NCBI RefSeq assembly: GCF_001545075.1
Contig: NZ_FCOB02000021.1
Location: forward strand, 1-64,000
Direction: 5' to 3'
Length of the DNA: 64,000 nt
From: Caballeronia ptereochthonis
GTDB lineage: Bacteria > Pseudomonadota > Gammaproteobacteria > Burkholderiales > Burkholderiaceae
The notes beneath the pieces are model-generated. The model worked only from the letters and a program-made list of their open reading frames with translations, was not told the DNA's origin and searched no databases. The position numbers and the translations under genes are program-made. Positions 1 through 9,455 of this stretch are shown here, piece by piece. Positions within the stretch are counted from its first letter, which is position 1; every line of letters begins with the position of its first letter.

Positions 1-38
1 GGTTCGCGCGCCCGCCGTTTTTCCTGTGCGGCATCGCG

Positions 39-3000
39 TCACCAGAGGTATCGCGCGCCCAGAAGCCCCTGATAGCTGCGATAACCGCCCCCGCCCTGCT
101 GATACCCCAGATTTCCCCACACGCGCCATTGCCGGCCGATCTGGCCTTGCGCGCCCACCTTCACCTCGACGCGATTTCGCGGCCCGTCCTGCGAGACCGT
201 CACGTCATTGAACGCGACCGACGCGATGCGCGTGTCGTGCCACCAGTTCAGCTCGAGGAACGGCAGCCATCCGGGCGACGCCTGCGACGCGGGCGCGTGA
301 AAGAGCCGCATGCCGATGCGCGTCGTGAAGCCGCCGCCGTCGCCGGCGTGAACGACGGTGCCGTTGCTTTCGGTGTGGTCGTCGGCGTGATAGTTCGTGT
401 AGATGGCCTGCGCCTGCGGTTCGAGCAGAACGAAGCCCGTGGCCGTCGCGCCGAGCGCGAATGCCCAGCCGCCCTCGATCGAGCCCGCCCAGACGCGGCT
501 CGCGTAGCTCTCGCCTGGGAGGCCGTCGCCCTTGACGGTGTTGTCGAAGTGGGCGTATTGCAGCCAGGTATCGACATACGGGCCAGCCGCCGAACAGGCG
601 TCGCCGCGCCAGGTCGCGTAGACTCCGGCGCTCGCGCCGTTGGTGCTGCCGCGCGCGCCCGAGCCGCCGCGCTGCGCGCTCGCATCGGTCGTCGCGGAGC
701 CGTAGCCCGCCATCACGCCCGCCTGCCAGCGATGCCCGTCCGACACGCGCTGCAGCACGTCGATGCCCGCCTGCACGAGCGCGCCATCCGTCGATTCGCC
801 GAGGCGCCCGCCCGCCGCCTGGCTGTCGGTGTGCGCGCCCTTCGTGCGCGCCCACGCCGTCGAATCGCCGCTTCCCTGCTGGCCGGAGAGCGGATCGGCA
901 AACGGATCGGCGAAGCCCGCACGGTCGTGCAGCGTCAGCGTGAACATGTCCTGCGCGGCCTGCCGGTTGCCGAGATAGGCGCCCGGCTCGGGGCGCGGCG
1001 CGGGCCCCGGCGCATCCGACGACGAGCGCAGATACCAGTCGCCGTCGCCGGGCGTCGACGCGCCGCCCTGCAGCAGGCGATATTCGTACGCACCCGCGAC
1101 CACGCGCCCGTCGAGCGTGAAGGTGCCGTCGGAGCGCCCGTCGACTTCCACGATGCGGATGCCTTGGTTCGTTTGCGCCCCGCCGCCCCCGGCGTTCTCG
1201 ACGGTGACGAGCGTGCTGCCCGCCGTGCCGCCGCGCACGACGAGGCGGTCGGTGGCCGAGCCGTCGCCGGCCAGCACCGTGGAGAGCGCGAGCCGGCCGT
1301 TGTTGCTCGCGTAGTCGCCGCCGACGACCAGCGTGCTCGCGGGCGTGGGACTCTGCATGCGGATCTCGCCGTTGTTGGTGAACGCGCCGCCGACGCGAAA
1401 CTGCCCCGCCGGACCGCCCGCGAAACCCGGCGCGGCGTCCGCAACGGCGAGCAGGCCGTTGTTGACGACCGCGCCGCCGACCGTGCCGTAGCCGCCGAGC
1501 GTCGCGCCCTGCGCCACCGTCACCTGCCGCGTGCCCGCGAGCGATGCGCCATCGGCGAGGATCAGCGCGCCCGCGTTCACCGCGGTCGTGCCGGCGTAGG
1601 TGTGCGCGCCCGTCAGCGTGACGTTGCCGCGGCCCTGTTGCACGACATCGCCCGCGCCGCTGATGCTGCCGCGATACACGTAGTCGTCGGCGCGCTCGAG
1701 GACGAGCACGCCATCATCGACGATGTCGCCCGCCACGCTGCCCGTCGCGCCGCCCGCGCCCAAGCGCAGCACGCCGGCGGCGATGGTCGTCGGACCCGCG
1801 AACGTGTGGTCGCCGGTGAGCGTCAGGGTGCCCGCGCCGATTTTCGTGAGCGCGCCCGTGCCGCCGATCACGCCGCCGAACAGCGAATCCGCCGCGCTGT
1901 TCACCGTCAGCGCCGCGCCGCCGAGCGCGATGCCGCCCGCCCCCTGCAGATCGTTGACGCGCTGGTCGAAGCCGCGCAGATCGAAGGTCGAGCCCGTGCC
2001 CAGCGTCAGTTGCGAACTGCCGGCGATCACGTTCGGCGCGCCCGCCGCGAGCGTGCCGCCCGTGACCGTGGTAGTGCCGGTATAGGCGTTCGCCTTCGAC
2101 AGCTGCAGCGTGCCCGCGCCCGCTTTCGTGAGCGTCCTGCCGTCCCAGCCGGTGACGGCGTTTGCGGGCTGATCGGCGAGGACTACGTCCATGTCGAAGA
2201 GGTCGGCGGCGGCGGGAAGCGTAAAGAGGCCATTGGCCGTCTGCGGCGACGCGCCGTGCGCCGCGTACCACGTCAGCCCGAGGCCGATGTCGAAGTTCTG
2301 CGGGGTATAGGCGCTCGTCAACGTCAGATAATCGGCCGCGCTCGACGATCCGCCGATGCGAACCGTGCCGAACGCGCCGGAAAGCGCGCCGGGCGCGGCC
2401 GTGTGAATCGCGGTGAAGACGCCGCCGGCGAGCTGGCTGGCGCTCGCCGTCGCCGCCGCCGAGTAGCCCGCGACGTTGAAGACCGCACCCGGCCCGATCA
2501 TCGCCGTGCCCGCCGTGACGGCTGGCTCCGCGCTGCCGACGACGCTGTTGAGCGTGCCCTCCACCGCAAAGCGATTGCCGACCGCCAGTTGCGACTGGCC
2601 CGACAGGAACGTCGAGGCGCCCGCGGCCGTGACGTAGTCGCCGCTCACCGAAAACCCGCCGTTGCGGAAGAAACGCAGCGCGCCCGCATCGACCGATACG
2701 CTGCCTTGCGCCGATCCGGGCGCGACGAGCGTCGCCGCGCCGCTGCCGCTCTTGACGAGCGCGCCCGCGCCGGACAGCGTATTCGCAAGGACGCCGTCGC
2801 TCGCGAAGTCGAGCCGCAGCGTCGCGCCGTTGGCGACCGTGCCGCTGCCGAGCGCCGCGCCGCCCAGCGCGACGAGCGTGCCCGCCTCCACGCTCGTGCC
2901 GCCGCTGTAGCGATTGACGCCGCCGAACGCGAGCGCCCCGCCGCCGCGCTTGACAACTCGCCCGTCGCCGTCGATCACGCCGCTGAACGCGGTGTCCGTG

Positions 3001-5132
3001 GTGTTCTGTGCGATGAGCGTCGCGCCGCCCAGCGCCACGCGCCCCACGCCGCTCAGGTTGTTGACCTGCTGCGAAAGGCCGCCGGCATCCAGCGTCGCGC
3101 CGCTCGCGATGTCGACATTCGCGCTGTTGACCAGCGCGTTCGCCACGCCGGCGCGCAGCACGCCGCCGTTTACGATGGTGGCGCCGGTGTAGGCGCTCGC
3201 CGCCGACAGGATGAGCGCGCCGGCGCCGTTCTTGGTCAGCGTGCGGCCGTCCCAGCCGCTCGCGAAGGGGCCTGCCTGATCGGCGAGCGGCACATCGGCG
3301 TTGAAGACGTCCGCCACGCCGGCGAGGGTGAACACGCCATTGCCTCGCGCTGCGCCCGCGAGCCAGCTCAGGCCGAAGCCGACGGTGTAATCGCGCGCAT
3401 CGACCGACTTCGCGCCGTCGAGCGTCAGATAATCCACCGGGCTCGCGACGCCGCCGAAGCCGACGCTCGCGAAGTCTCCCGCAATGCCGCCCGTCGTGTG
3501 GATCACCGTGAAGCGCGTGCTCGCGAGTGCGCTCGCCGTACTGGGCGCGGTGGCGCCGAAGCCGCTCACGAGGAGCGCGCCGTTCAGGCCCGCGGTGGCG
3601 GCCGTGACGATCGGCTGTGCCTGCCCCAGCGCCACGATGAGCGCGGCGCCGGGCGCCTGCTGGAAGCCCGTCGCCACGTTCAGCGTCGCATCCGCCGCGA
3701 TGGCGGTGCTCGCGCCCGCGCGCGTCGCGTAGCTCGCCGCATTGAACGCGCCCGGCTGGCGCAGCGCGAGCGTCCCGGCATCGACGCCGACCGCGCCCTG
3801 CGACGACCCCGCGGCCGTCAGCGCGGCCGTGCCGCTGCCCGCCTGCACCAGCGCGCCGTTGCCGCTCAGCAGGCCATCGAAGGAGAACTCGTCGCTGCGA
3901 TTGAAACGCAGCAGTCCGTCATTGACGAGATTGCCCGTGACCATGCCGCCCGCGCCGCCGGTGCCGAGCGTGAGCATGCCCGCCGGTGCGACGGTCGCGC
4001 CGCCGCCCGCGTTGAACACCGTGCCGCCCAAGGTGAGCGCGCCCGCGACATCGACGGTCGCGGCCGACGTGCCGCCCATTCTCGCGAAGCCGTTGAGCGT
4101 CCAGTGGCTGTTCGCGCTCGCGCTCAAGCGTGCGAAGCCGGAATCGGCCGCCGCGACGAAATTGCCCGGCTCGGTGCCCGTTCCCGTCAGGACGATCGCG
4201 TTGCCGGCCGCGAGACTGGACACGGCGGCATTCGCGCCGCCGCTCAGCGAAGAACCCGTGCCCAGCGTCACGACGTTGTTCGCGCCGAACAGCACGATGG
4301 CCGGGTCGGAGACGCTGGAGATCGCGCCGTGATTCTCGAGCGTGCTGCCCTGGCCGAGCCTCACGCCGGCCGCGAGGTTGCCGCGAATGACGCCGGTCTC
4401 GCTGTTCACGATGGCCGAGGTCAGTGTCGTCCTGCTGGCGATGCCTTCATGAAAGCCTTCGATCAGACCGTCGTTCTGAACGACCGCCGTGCCGGCATCT
4501 ATCCGTATGCCGATTCCATACGATGCGTCGCCGGTACCCGAGCGGATCACGGCGCCCGCATGGTTGTTCACGATCACGTTTCCCGACGACGCCAGGAACA
4601 TGCCGTCCGTGCTCGGGGTCACCGCCGGATTGGCGTTGAGCGTGCCGAAGTTGTCAACAGTGCCGCCCGAGCTGCCCTGATACGAAATGGCATGACTCAC
4701 GCGCGCGCTGATATCGCCGCGATTGACGATGTCATCGGCGCTGCCGCCGTCGTTGAACAGCACGCCGTGCGTCTGGCCGAGCACCGCGCCCGTCGCCTCG
4801 TTGACGAACGAACCGGCGATGTCGAAGCGCACCGCCGCGGCGACGTTATCGGTAGAACTGACGATCGCGCCCGCGTTGGTCATCGCGGCGGGCGCGATGC
4901 CTTCGACGTTGATGGCGTTGCCCGCCGATGTCGTGATGGCCGTGCCCACGTCGATCAGGTACGCGGTGTCGGTGGAGATAGTCTGAGAGGTCGTGCTGGA
5001 GCCGAGCGTCGTCAGCGCGTGCGCGGACAGGGTGTAAGCGAGCAGAACCGCCGCGGACAAGGGACGTAATGCGACGGCCAGTGACCGCTCTTCGTGCTCG
5101 CGATATCGTGGTCTGGGCATGCCACCCCGCAT
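39..5132 (-). CDS. Type V autotransporter with PATR repeats and C-terminal beta-barrel
   Basis: Large secreted or surface-exposed autotransporter of about 1,700 residues. After an Arg-rich n-region there is a hydrophobic signal core (LSAAVLLAYTLSAHA). The passenger carries at least seven autotransporter-associated beta-strand repeats of the type TKxGAGTLxLxxxNxYxGxTTVxxGxL, and an acidic, Pro-rich linker leads to the barrel. The barrel starts near the SGQQGSGDSTAW segment, and the protein ends in YLW, the expected aromatic C-terminus for BAM recognition. The frame is open up to 5198, but I prefer the Met at 5132 because the residues before it do not look like a signal peptide. The passenger function (adhesin or other) cannot be read from sequence. 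The gene is transcribed divergently from the cytochrome c gene. Confidence 0.85.
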   Translation of the reverse strand: MRGGMPRPRYREHEERSLAVALRPLSAAVLLAYTLSAHALTTLGSSTTSQTISTDTAYLIDVGTAITTSAGNAINVEGIAPAAMTNAGAIVSSTDNVAAAVRFDIAGSFVNEATGAVLGQTHGVLFNDGGSADDIVNRGDISARVSHAISYQGSSGGTVDNFGTLNANPAVTPSTDGMFLASSGNVIVNNHAGAVIRSGTGDASYGIGIRIDAGTAVVQNDGLIEGFHEGIASRTTLTSAIVNSETGVIRGNLAAGVRLGQGSTLENHGAISSVSDPAIVLFGANNVVTLGTGSSLSGGANAAVSSLAAGNAIVLTGTGTEPGNFVAAADSGFARLSASANSHWTLNGFARMGGTSAATVDVAGALTLGGTVFNAGGGATVAPAGMLTLGTGGAGGMVTGNLVNDGLLRFNRSDEFSFDGLLSGNGALVQAGSGTAALTAAGSSQGAVGVDAGTLALRQPGAFNAASYATRAGASTAIAADATLNVATGFQQAPGAALIVALGQAQPIVTAATAGLNGALLVSGFGATAPSTASALASTRFTVIHTTGGIAGDFASVGFGGVASPVDYLTLDGAKSVDARDYTVGFGLSWLAGAARGNGVFTLAGVADVFNADVPLADQAGPFASGWDGRTLTKNGAGALILSAASAYTGATIVNGGVLRAGVANALVNSANVDIASGATLDAGGLSQQVNNLSGVGRVALGGATLIAQNTTDTAFSGVIDGDGRVVKRGGGALAFGGVNRYSGGTSVEAGTLVALGGAALGSGTVANGATLRLDFASDGVLANTLSGAGALVKSGSGAATLVAPGSAQGSVSVDAGALRFFRNGGFSVSGDYVTAAGASTFLSGQSQLAVGNRFAVEGTLNSVVGSAEPAVTAGTAMIGPGAVFNVAGYSAAATASASQLAGGVFTAIHTAAPGALSGAFGTVRIGGSSSAADYLTLTSAYTPQNFDIGLGLTWYAAHGASPQTANGLFTLPAAADLFDMDVVLADQPANAVTGWDGRTLTKAGAGTLQLSKANAYTGTTTVTGGTLAAGAPNVIAGSSQLTLGTGSTFDLRGFDQRVNDLQGAGGIALGGAALTVNSAADSLFGGVIGGTGALTKIGAGTLTLTGDHTFAGPTTIAAGVLRLGAGGATGSVAGDIVDDGVLVLERADDYVYRGSISGAGDVVQQGRGNVTLTGAHTYAGTTAVNAGALILADGASLAGTRQVTVAQGATLGGYGTVGGAVVNNGLLAVADAAPGFAGGPAGQFRVGGAFTNNGEIRMQSPTPASTLVVGGDYASNNGRLALSTVLAGDGSATDRLVVRGGTAGSTLVTVENAGGGGAQTNQGIRIVEVDGRSDGTFTLDGRVVAGAYEYRLLQGGASTPGDGDWYLRSSSDAPGPAPRPEPGAYLGNRQAAQDMFTLTLHDRAGFADPFADPLSGQQGSGDSTAWARTKGAHTDSQAAGGRLGESTDGALVQAGIDVLQRVSDGHRWQAGVMAGYGSATTDASAQRGGSGARGSTNGASAGVYATWRGDACSAAGPYVDTWLQYAHFDNTVKGDGLPGESYASRVWAGSIEGGWAFALGATATGFVLLEPQAQAIYTNYHADDHTESNGTVVHAGDGGGFTTRIGMRLFHAPASQASPGWLPFLELNWWHDTRIASVAFNDVTVSQDGPRNRVEVKVGAQGQIGRQWRVWGNLGYQQGGGGYRSYQGLLGARYLW

Positions 5133-5397
5133 TGTTTCGCCTGGCGTGCAAACTCGCGCGCCGCATGCTTTTTTTGAAGCGTTCGGAGTCCGACTCATTT
5201 CATGCGCGCGGGCAGGAGTCGGGGCGCTCTATCGGGCAAAGGGAGTATAGGTAAACACCGCTCGCCATCCGACAGCGAACGCGACAATGATGCTTTGCGT
5301 TGTCGTGAACGGCATTGATGCGCCACGCGAAAAAGCGCGACAATGCGGCACGCGTCCGAAGGCCGGGGCGCATGCAGTCATGCATCGGGGAGAACGC

Positions 5398-5736
5398 ATG
5401 GACTCGAAACGGATGAGGCGCCGACACCTGGCGGCGGCATGGCTGGTGGCCGCAGGCTGCGGCAGCGCGCACGCGCAATCGGACGCGTCGATGCTCGGCT
5501 TCGCGCAGAGTCACAACTGCATGAGCTGCCACTCGGTGTCGCGCACGTTCATGGGGCCGTCGTTCGACAGCGTCGCGCACAGGTATGCGCATGTCGACGG
5601 TGCGCGCTCGCAACTGGCGCGCAAGATCGTCGAAGGCGGCGTGGGCGTGTGGGGGCCCGTGCCGATGCCCGCGAATACGCAGATTTCGTCCGATCAGGCC
5701 GTCGCGCTCGCGGACTGGATCCTGTCGCTGCGATAA
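5398..5736 (+). CDS. Small class I cytochrome c
   Basis: Periplasmic monoheme c-type cytochrome of 112 residues. The signal peptide is MDSKRMRRRHLAAAWLVAAGCGSAHAQ, and the haem attachment site CMSCH follows about residue 45. A Met-Pro pair (VPMPAN) supplies the likely sixth ligand near the C-terminus. The frame is open from 5287, but a purine-rich RBS (GGGGAGAA) directly precedes the ATG at 5398 and the signal peptide starts there. It probably acts as a small electron carrier; the partner is unknown. Confidence 0.85.
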   Translation: MDSKRMRRRHLAAAWLVAAGCGSAHAQSDASMLGFAQSHNCMSCHSVSRTFMGPSFDSVAHRYAHVDGARSQLARKIVEGGVGVWGPVPMPANTQISSDQAVALADWILSLR

Positions 5737-5743
5737 GCCGTGC

Positions 5744-6085
5744 TTACTCGCCGCGCTGGCGGCGCAATTCCTCCTCGACCGCCTCGCGCACCCATTCGCT
5801 CATCCTGCCTTCGAGCGCCGTCGCGACCTCGCGCGTGATTGCGGAGACGAGCTGCGCCGAATGCTCGCGCAGCACCTCGCGGCAGCGTTCCTCGATGAGC
5901 GGGCGTCCATCGCCCGTCAGAAATCCCGTGAAGCGGCTGCGCAGCCGCTCGGCGATCAACTCCGCATCGTATTCGATCGCGGCCTCGTCGGCGGACGGCG
6001 CGCGCGCATATTCCGGCTTGCCGGGCACGACGACATCGGTCAGGACTGGAATGGACGGATCGAAGGATTCGGGCTTTTTCGTCAT
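5744..6085 (-). CDS. DUF2486 family protein
   Basis: Acidic protein of 113 residues, MTKKPESFDPSIPVLTDVV at the start. The C-terminal half is predicted helical, with charged residues (LREHSAQLVSAITREVATALEGRMSEWVREAVEEEL, shown here only in part by key residues). It matches a family of unknown function found in Burkholderia next to holC and pepA. It lies 129 bp downstream of holC on the same strand, so it may be the last gene of the pepA-holC-DUF2486 unit. No catalytic motif is visible. Confidence 0.6.
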   Translation of the reverse strand: MTKKPESFDPSIPVLTDVVVPGKPEYARAPSADEAAIEYDAELIAERLRSRFTGFLTGDGRPLIEERCREVLREHSAQLVSAITREVATALEGRMSEWVREAVEEELRRQRGE

Positions 6086-6213
6086 GTCGGTTGGTCTCCT
6101 GTCGACCGTGGCTGGCGCTTCGGCGCCCTTGCGGTCCCATGCAAGGCTATCCCTGGCGGGTCTCGTGTCTCACCGTGAAAGCGTAGCGCGGCGGGCCCGC
6201 GCCTTCTGTTCGC

Positions 6214-6630
6214 TCAACCGCCCTGATTGTGCGTTTCGATCGTGTAGCCGCGATCGCGATAGAAGCGATAGCGCTCGCGGCCCGCCGCGAGATCGTCGCC
6301 GTCGCTGCCGACGATCTCCACGAGCCGCTCGAAGCGCGCGAACTGCGCCGGCACCGGCGCGCCGAGATTGACGAGCACCTGATGATGCGGCGCTTCGTCG
6401 AGATTCGAGGTGAGCACCACGGGCGTGTCCTGCGCGAGCGGGCTCTTCGCCATGCAGTGCGGCACGAACTCGAGCGGCTGAAAGGTCCACAACTGCTCGT
6501 CGAACGCGGCGAGCCGCTTCGGTTCGGCAAGCACGACGACCGGCTTGCCGCTCAGGTACGCCTTGCGCGCGAGGCGACAGGCGTACGCGAGCGGATCGCC
6601 GACGTTCGTATGAAAGTCGATGCGCGTCAT
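6214..6630 (-). CDS. holC: DNA polymerase III chi subunit
   Basis: A 138-residue protein starting MTRIDFHTNV, with the family features CRLARKAY, the Q-LWTFQP segment and a conserved C-terminal RYRFYRDRGY. Chi binds psi and SSB in the clamp-loader complex. It begins only 7 bp after the end of pepA on the same strand, the standard pepA-holC arrangement in proteobacteria, so the two genes are almost certainly co-transcribed. Confidence 0.92.
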   Translation of the reverse strand: MTRIDFHTNVGDPLAYACRLARKAYLSGKPVVVLAEPKRLAAFDEQLWTFQPLEFVPHCMAKSPLAQDTPVVLTSNLDEAPHHQVLVNLGAPVPAQFARFERLVEIVGSDGDDLAAGRERYRFYRDRGYTIETHNQGG

Positions 6631-6637
6631 GCCTTCT

Positions 6638-8161
6638 TCAAGCGCCGGCGCGATCGATCAGGAACTGCGACAACAGCGGCACGGGACGGCCCGTCGCGCC
6701 CTTCGTCGCGCCGCTCTTCCACGCGGTGCCCGCGATGTCGAGGTGCGCCCACGGATAGTTCGACGCGAAGCGCGAGAGGAAGCACGCCGCCGTCACGCTG
6801 CCCGCCGGACGGCCGCCGATGTTCGCGACGTCCGCGAAGTTCGACTTGAGCTGGTCCTGATACTCCTCGTCGAGCGGCAGGCGCCAGGCCGGGTCGACCG
6901 CGTCGCGCGAGGCGTCGAGCAGCTCGCCCGCGAGCGCGTCGTCCTTCGAGAAGAGACCCGTGTTGTGATGGCCGAGCGCGATGATGCACGCGCCCGTGAG
7001 CGTGGCGATATCGACCACGGCGGCGGGCTTGAAGCGCTCGGCGTAGGTGAGCGCGTCGCACAGGATCAGGCGGCCTTCCGCGTCGGTGTTGAGCACTTCG
7101 ATGGTCGTGCCGTTCATCGCCGTGATGATGTCGCCCGGCTTCACCGCGTTGCCCGCGGGCATGTTCTCGCAGGTCGGGATGACGCCGATGACGTTGAGCT
7201 TGAGGCCCATCTCGGCGACCGCGCGCATCGTGCCGAACACCGAGCCCGCGCCGCACATGTCGTACTTCATCTCGTCCATCGCCTCGCCCGGCTTGATCGA
7301 GATGCCGCCCGAATCGAACGTGATGCCCTTGCCGACCAGCACGATCGGCGCGTTCTTGCCCTTGGCGGCCGCGCCCGCGCCCTGATAATGCATGACGATG
7401 AACTGCGGCGGCTCGACCGAGCCCTTCGCCACCGACAGGAACGAGCCCATGTTGAGCGCCTCGATCTGCTTCTGGCCGAGCACCTCGACCTTCAGCTTCC
7501 AGTCGCGGCCGAGCTTCTTCGCGGTCTGGCCGAGATAGGTCGGCGTGCAGACGTTCGGCGGCAGGTTGCCGAGATCACGCGTCAGGTCCATGCCGTTCGC
7601 GATCGCGACGCCCTGCTTCACCGCGACCTTCGCGGCCTTCTCATCGGCGGAATCGACGCTGAACACGACCTTCTTGAGCGAGCGCGCGCCGTTGTCGGGC
7701 TTGCTCTTCATCTGCGTGAACTTGTAGGTCAGCTCGCGCAGCGCAAGGATTGCGGCGCGCACGGCCCAGTCGGCAGTGCGTTCCTGGATCGGCAGTTGCG
7801 CGAGCGTGAAGGTCGCCTGGCCGATCTTCGAGCCGAGCACCACGCGCCACGCGGCGCGCACGGCTTCGCCATACACCTTCTGATTGAAGGCATCCTGCTT
7901 GCCGCAGCCTACGAGCAGCACGCGCGACGCGCCGATGCCCGTCACTTCGGGCACGAGCAGCGTCGTGCCCGCGCGGCCGCTCATGTCGCCGGCCTTCACG
8001 ACGCGCGAGATGAGGCCTTTGGTGGCGACGTCCATGACGCGCGCGGCGCCCGTGAGTGTCTGCGCTTCGAAGATGCCGAGGACGATGACATCCGACTTCC
8101 CGGTAAGGAAACCATTTGCCTCGCCTTTGCTCCAATCACAGGCTTTTATGCTAAAGTCCAT
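6638..8161 (-). CDS. pepA: Leucyl aminopeptidase (M17)
   Basis: A 507-residue cytosolic aminopeptidase that also serves as a Xer-site DNA-binding protein in enterobacteria. The M17 signature NTDAEGRL is present around residue 355. The metal-binding KGITFDSGGISIKP segment lies near residue 275, and the expected Asp and Glu metal ligands are intact. Full family length. The start MDFSIKACDW is supported by the open frame and by the divergent lptF promoter region upstream (8162-8353). Confidence 0.95.
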   Translation of the reverse strand: MDFSIKACDWSKGEANGFLTGKSDVIVLGIFEAQTLTGAARVMDVATKGLISRVVKAGDMSGRAGTTLLVPEVTGIGASRVLLVGCGKQDAFNQKVYGEAVRAAWRVVLGSKIGQATFTLAQLPIQERTADWAVRAAILALRELTYKFTQMKSKPDNGARSLKKVVFSVDSADEKAAKVAVKQGVAIANGMDLTRDLGNLPPNVCTPTYLGQTAKKLGRDWKLKVEVLGQKQIEALNMGSFLSVAKGSVEPPQFIVMHYQGAGAAAKGKNAPIVLVGKGITFDSGGISIKPGEAMDEMKYDMCGAGSVFGTMRAVAEMGLKLNVIGVIPTCENMPAGNAVKPGDIITAMNGTTIEVLNTDAEGRLILCDALTYAERFKPAAVVDIATLTGACIIALGHHNTGLFSKDDALAGELLDASRDAVDPAWRLPLDEEYQDQLKSNFADVANIGGRPAGSVTAACFLSRFASNYPWAHLDIAGTAWKSGATKGATGRPVPLLSQFLIDRAGA

Positions 8162-8353
8162 CGCGCTTATCCTCGGATAAAATCTTGGCTGAAGGATGAA
8201 AGCCGCAATTATCCGCTATTTTTTCCGCGGCGGTCACAGGCGCGAAACGAGGGTGAGCGCGGAGGGTGAGCACGAGTTTGCTCACATGGCCACCCCGTTC
8301 GCCAGAGATGCGTGCATGATTCCGCGTCCCCGCCGGCTCCAAGCAAAAATTCA

Positions 8354-9451
8354 ATGATCTTCGAACGCTCCCTGCAGCGCGAACTCGCGTACACGGCCGG
8401 CGCCGTGTTCATGGTGCTGCTCACGATCATGCTCACGACGATGATGATCCGCATCGTCGGCTTCGCGGCGCAGGGTCAGGTCGACCCGAAAGACGTCGTC
8501 GTGCTGATCGGGCTCACCGTCATCGGTTATCTCGCCGTGATGCTGATCGTGACGCTGTTCGTCTCCATTCTCTTCGTGCTCACGCGCTGGTATCGCGACT
8601 CGGAGATGGTCGTGTGGCTCGCCTCGGGCGTGAGCCAGACGCAGCTCATCAAGCCGATCGCCGTGTTCTCCACGCCGATCATCATTCTCATCATGTTCTT
8701 CGCGTTCGTCGGCTGGCCCTGGTCGAACCAGCAGAGCAAGCTCATCAAGACGCGCTTTCAGCAGCGCGATGAAGTGTCGCTGCTCGCGCCGGGGCAGTTC
8801 CGCGAATCGCCGTCGAGCCATCGCGTGTTCTTCATCGAGAAGATGTCGCCGGATCAGAGCAAGGTCCAGAACGTGTTCGTCACGAGCACCGAAGGCGGCA
8901 AGGTCAACGTGATCGTCTCGCAGACGGGCCACACCGAAACGCGCGATGACGGCGACCGCTTCATCGTGCTCGACAGCGGCCGCCGCTACGACGGCGAGCC
9001 CGGGCAGCCCAACTTCCGCATCATGGAGTTCGAGCGTTATGGTGTGAAGATACTGAGTCATCAGGTCGTCAACACGCCCACGACGACCGGCATTTCCACG
9101 CCGGAACTGCTCGCCAATCCGTCCAGCGAGAATCTCGCGGAATTCGCCTGGCGCGCGGGCCTGCCGCTCATCGCCATCAATCTGATGCTGCTCGCCATTC
9201 CGCTTTCGTATCAGAATCCGCGCCGCAGCCGCACCATCAATCTCGTCATGGCCGTGCTGATCTATCTCACCTACTCGAACCTGCTGAACGTCGTGCAGTC
9301 GTGGATCGAGCAGGGCAAGCTTTCGTTCGGGGTGGGCATCGTCGGGCTGCACATCGTCGTGGGGGCGCTCGTCGCGTTCATCTTCTGGCTGCGGATACGC
9401 AACCGCCCGCTCTTCAAGCTCTCGTCGCTGACGGGTTCGAAGGGGGCCTGA
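8354..9451 (+). CDS. lptF: LPS export ABC transporter permease LptF
   Basis: YjgP/YjgQ-family inner-membrane permease of the LptB2FG complex, which extracts lipopolysaccharide for transport to the outer membrane. The protein starts MIFERSLQRELAYTAG and has three N-terminal transmembrane helices. A periplasmic jellyroll domain (about residues 120-260) and three C-terminal helices follow. An upstream in-frame start at 8312 adds a non-conserved tail, so I chose 8354. lptG follows 4 bp after the stop. Confidence 0.95.
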   Translation: MIFERSLQRELAYTAGAVFMVLLTIMLTTMMIRIVGFAAQGQVDPKDVVVLIGLTVIGYLAVMLIVTLFVSILFVLTRWYRDSEMVVWLASGVSQTQLIKPIAVFSTPIIILIMFFAFVGWPWSNQQSKLIKTRFQQRDEVSLLAPGQFRESPSSHRVFFIEKMSPDQSKVQNVFVTSTEGGKVNVIVSQTGHTETRDDGDRFIVLDSGRRYDGEPGQPNFRIMEFERYGVKILSHQVVNTPTTTGISTPELLANPSSENLAEFAWRAGLPLIAINLMLLAIPLSYQNPRRSRTINLVMAVLIYLTYSNLLNVVQSWIEQGKLSFGVGIVGLHIVVGALVAFIFWLRIRNRPLFKLSSLTGSKGA

Positions 9452-9455
9452 CGTG

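Noticed and set aside
129..5069. Plus-strand open frame of 1,646 codons over the autotransporter gene
   Set aside because: Arg- and Ala-rich translation with no domain, exactly antisense to a clear repeat-containing autotransporter. It is a high-GC shadow.
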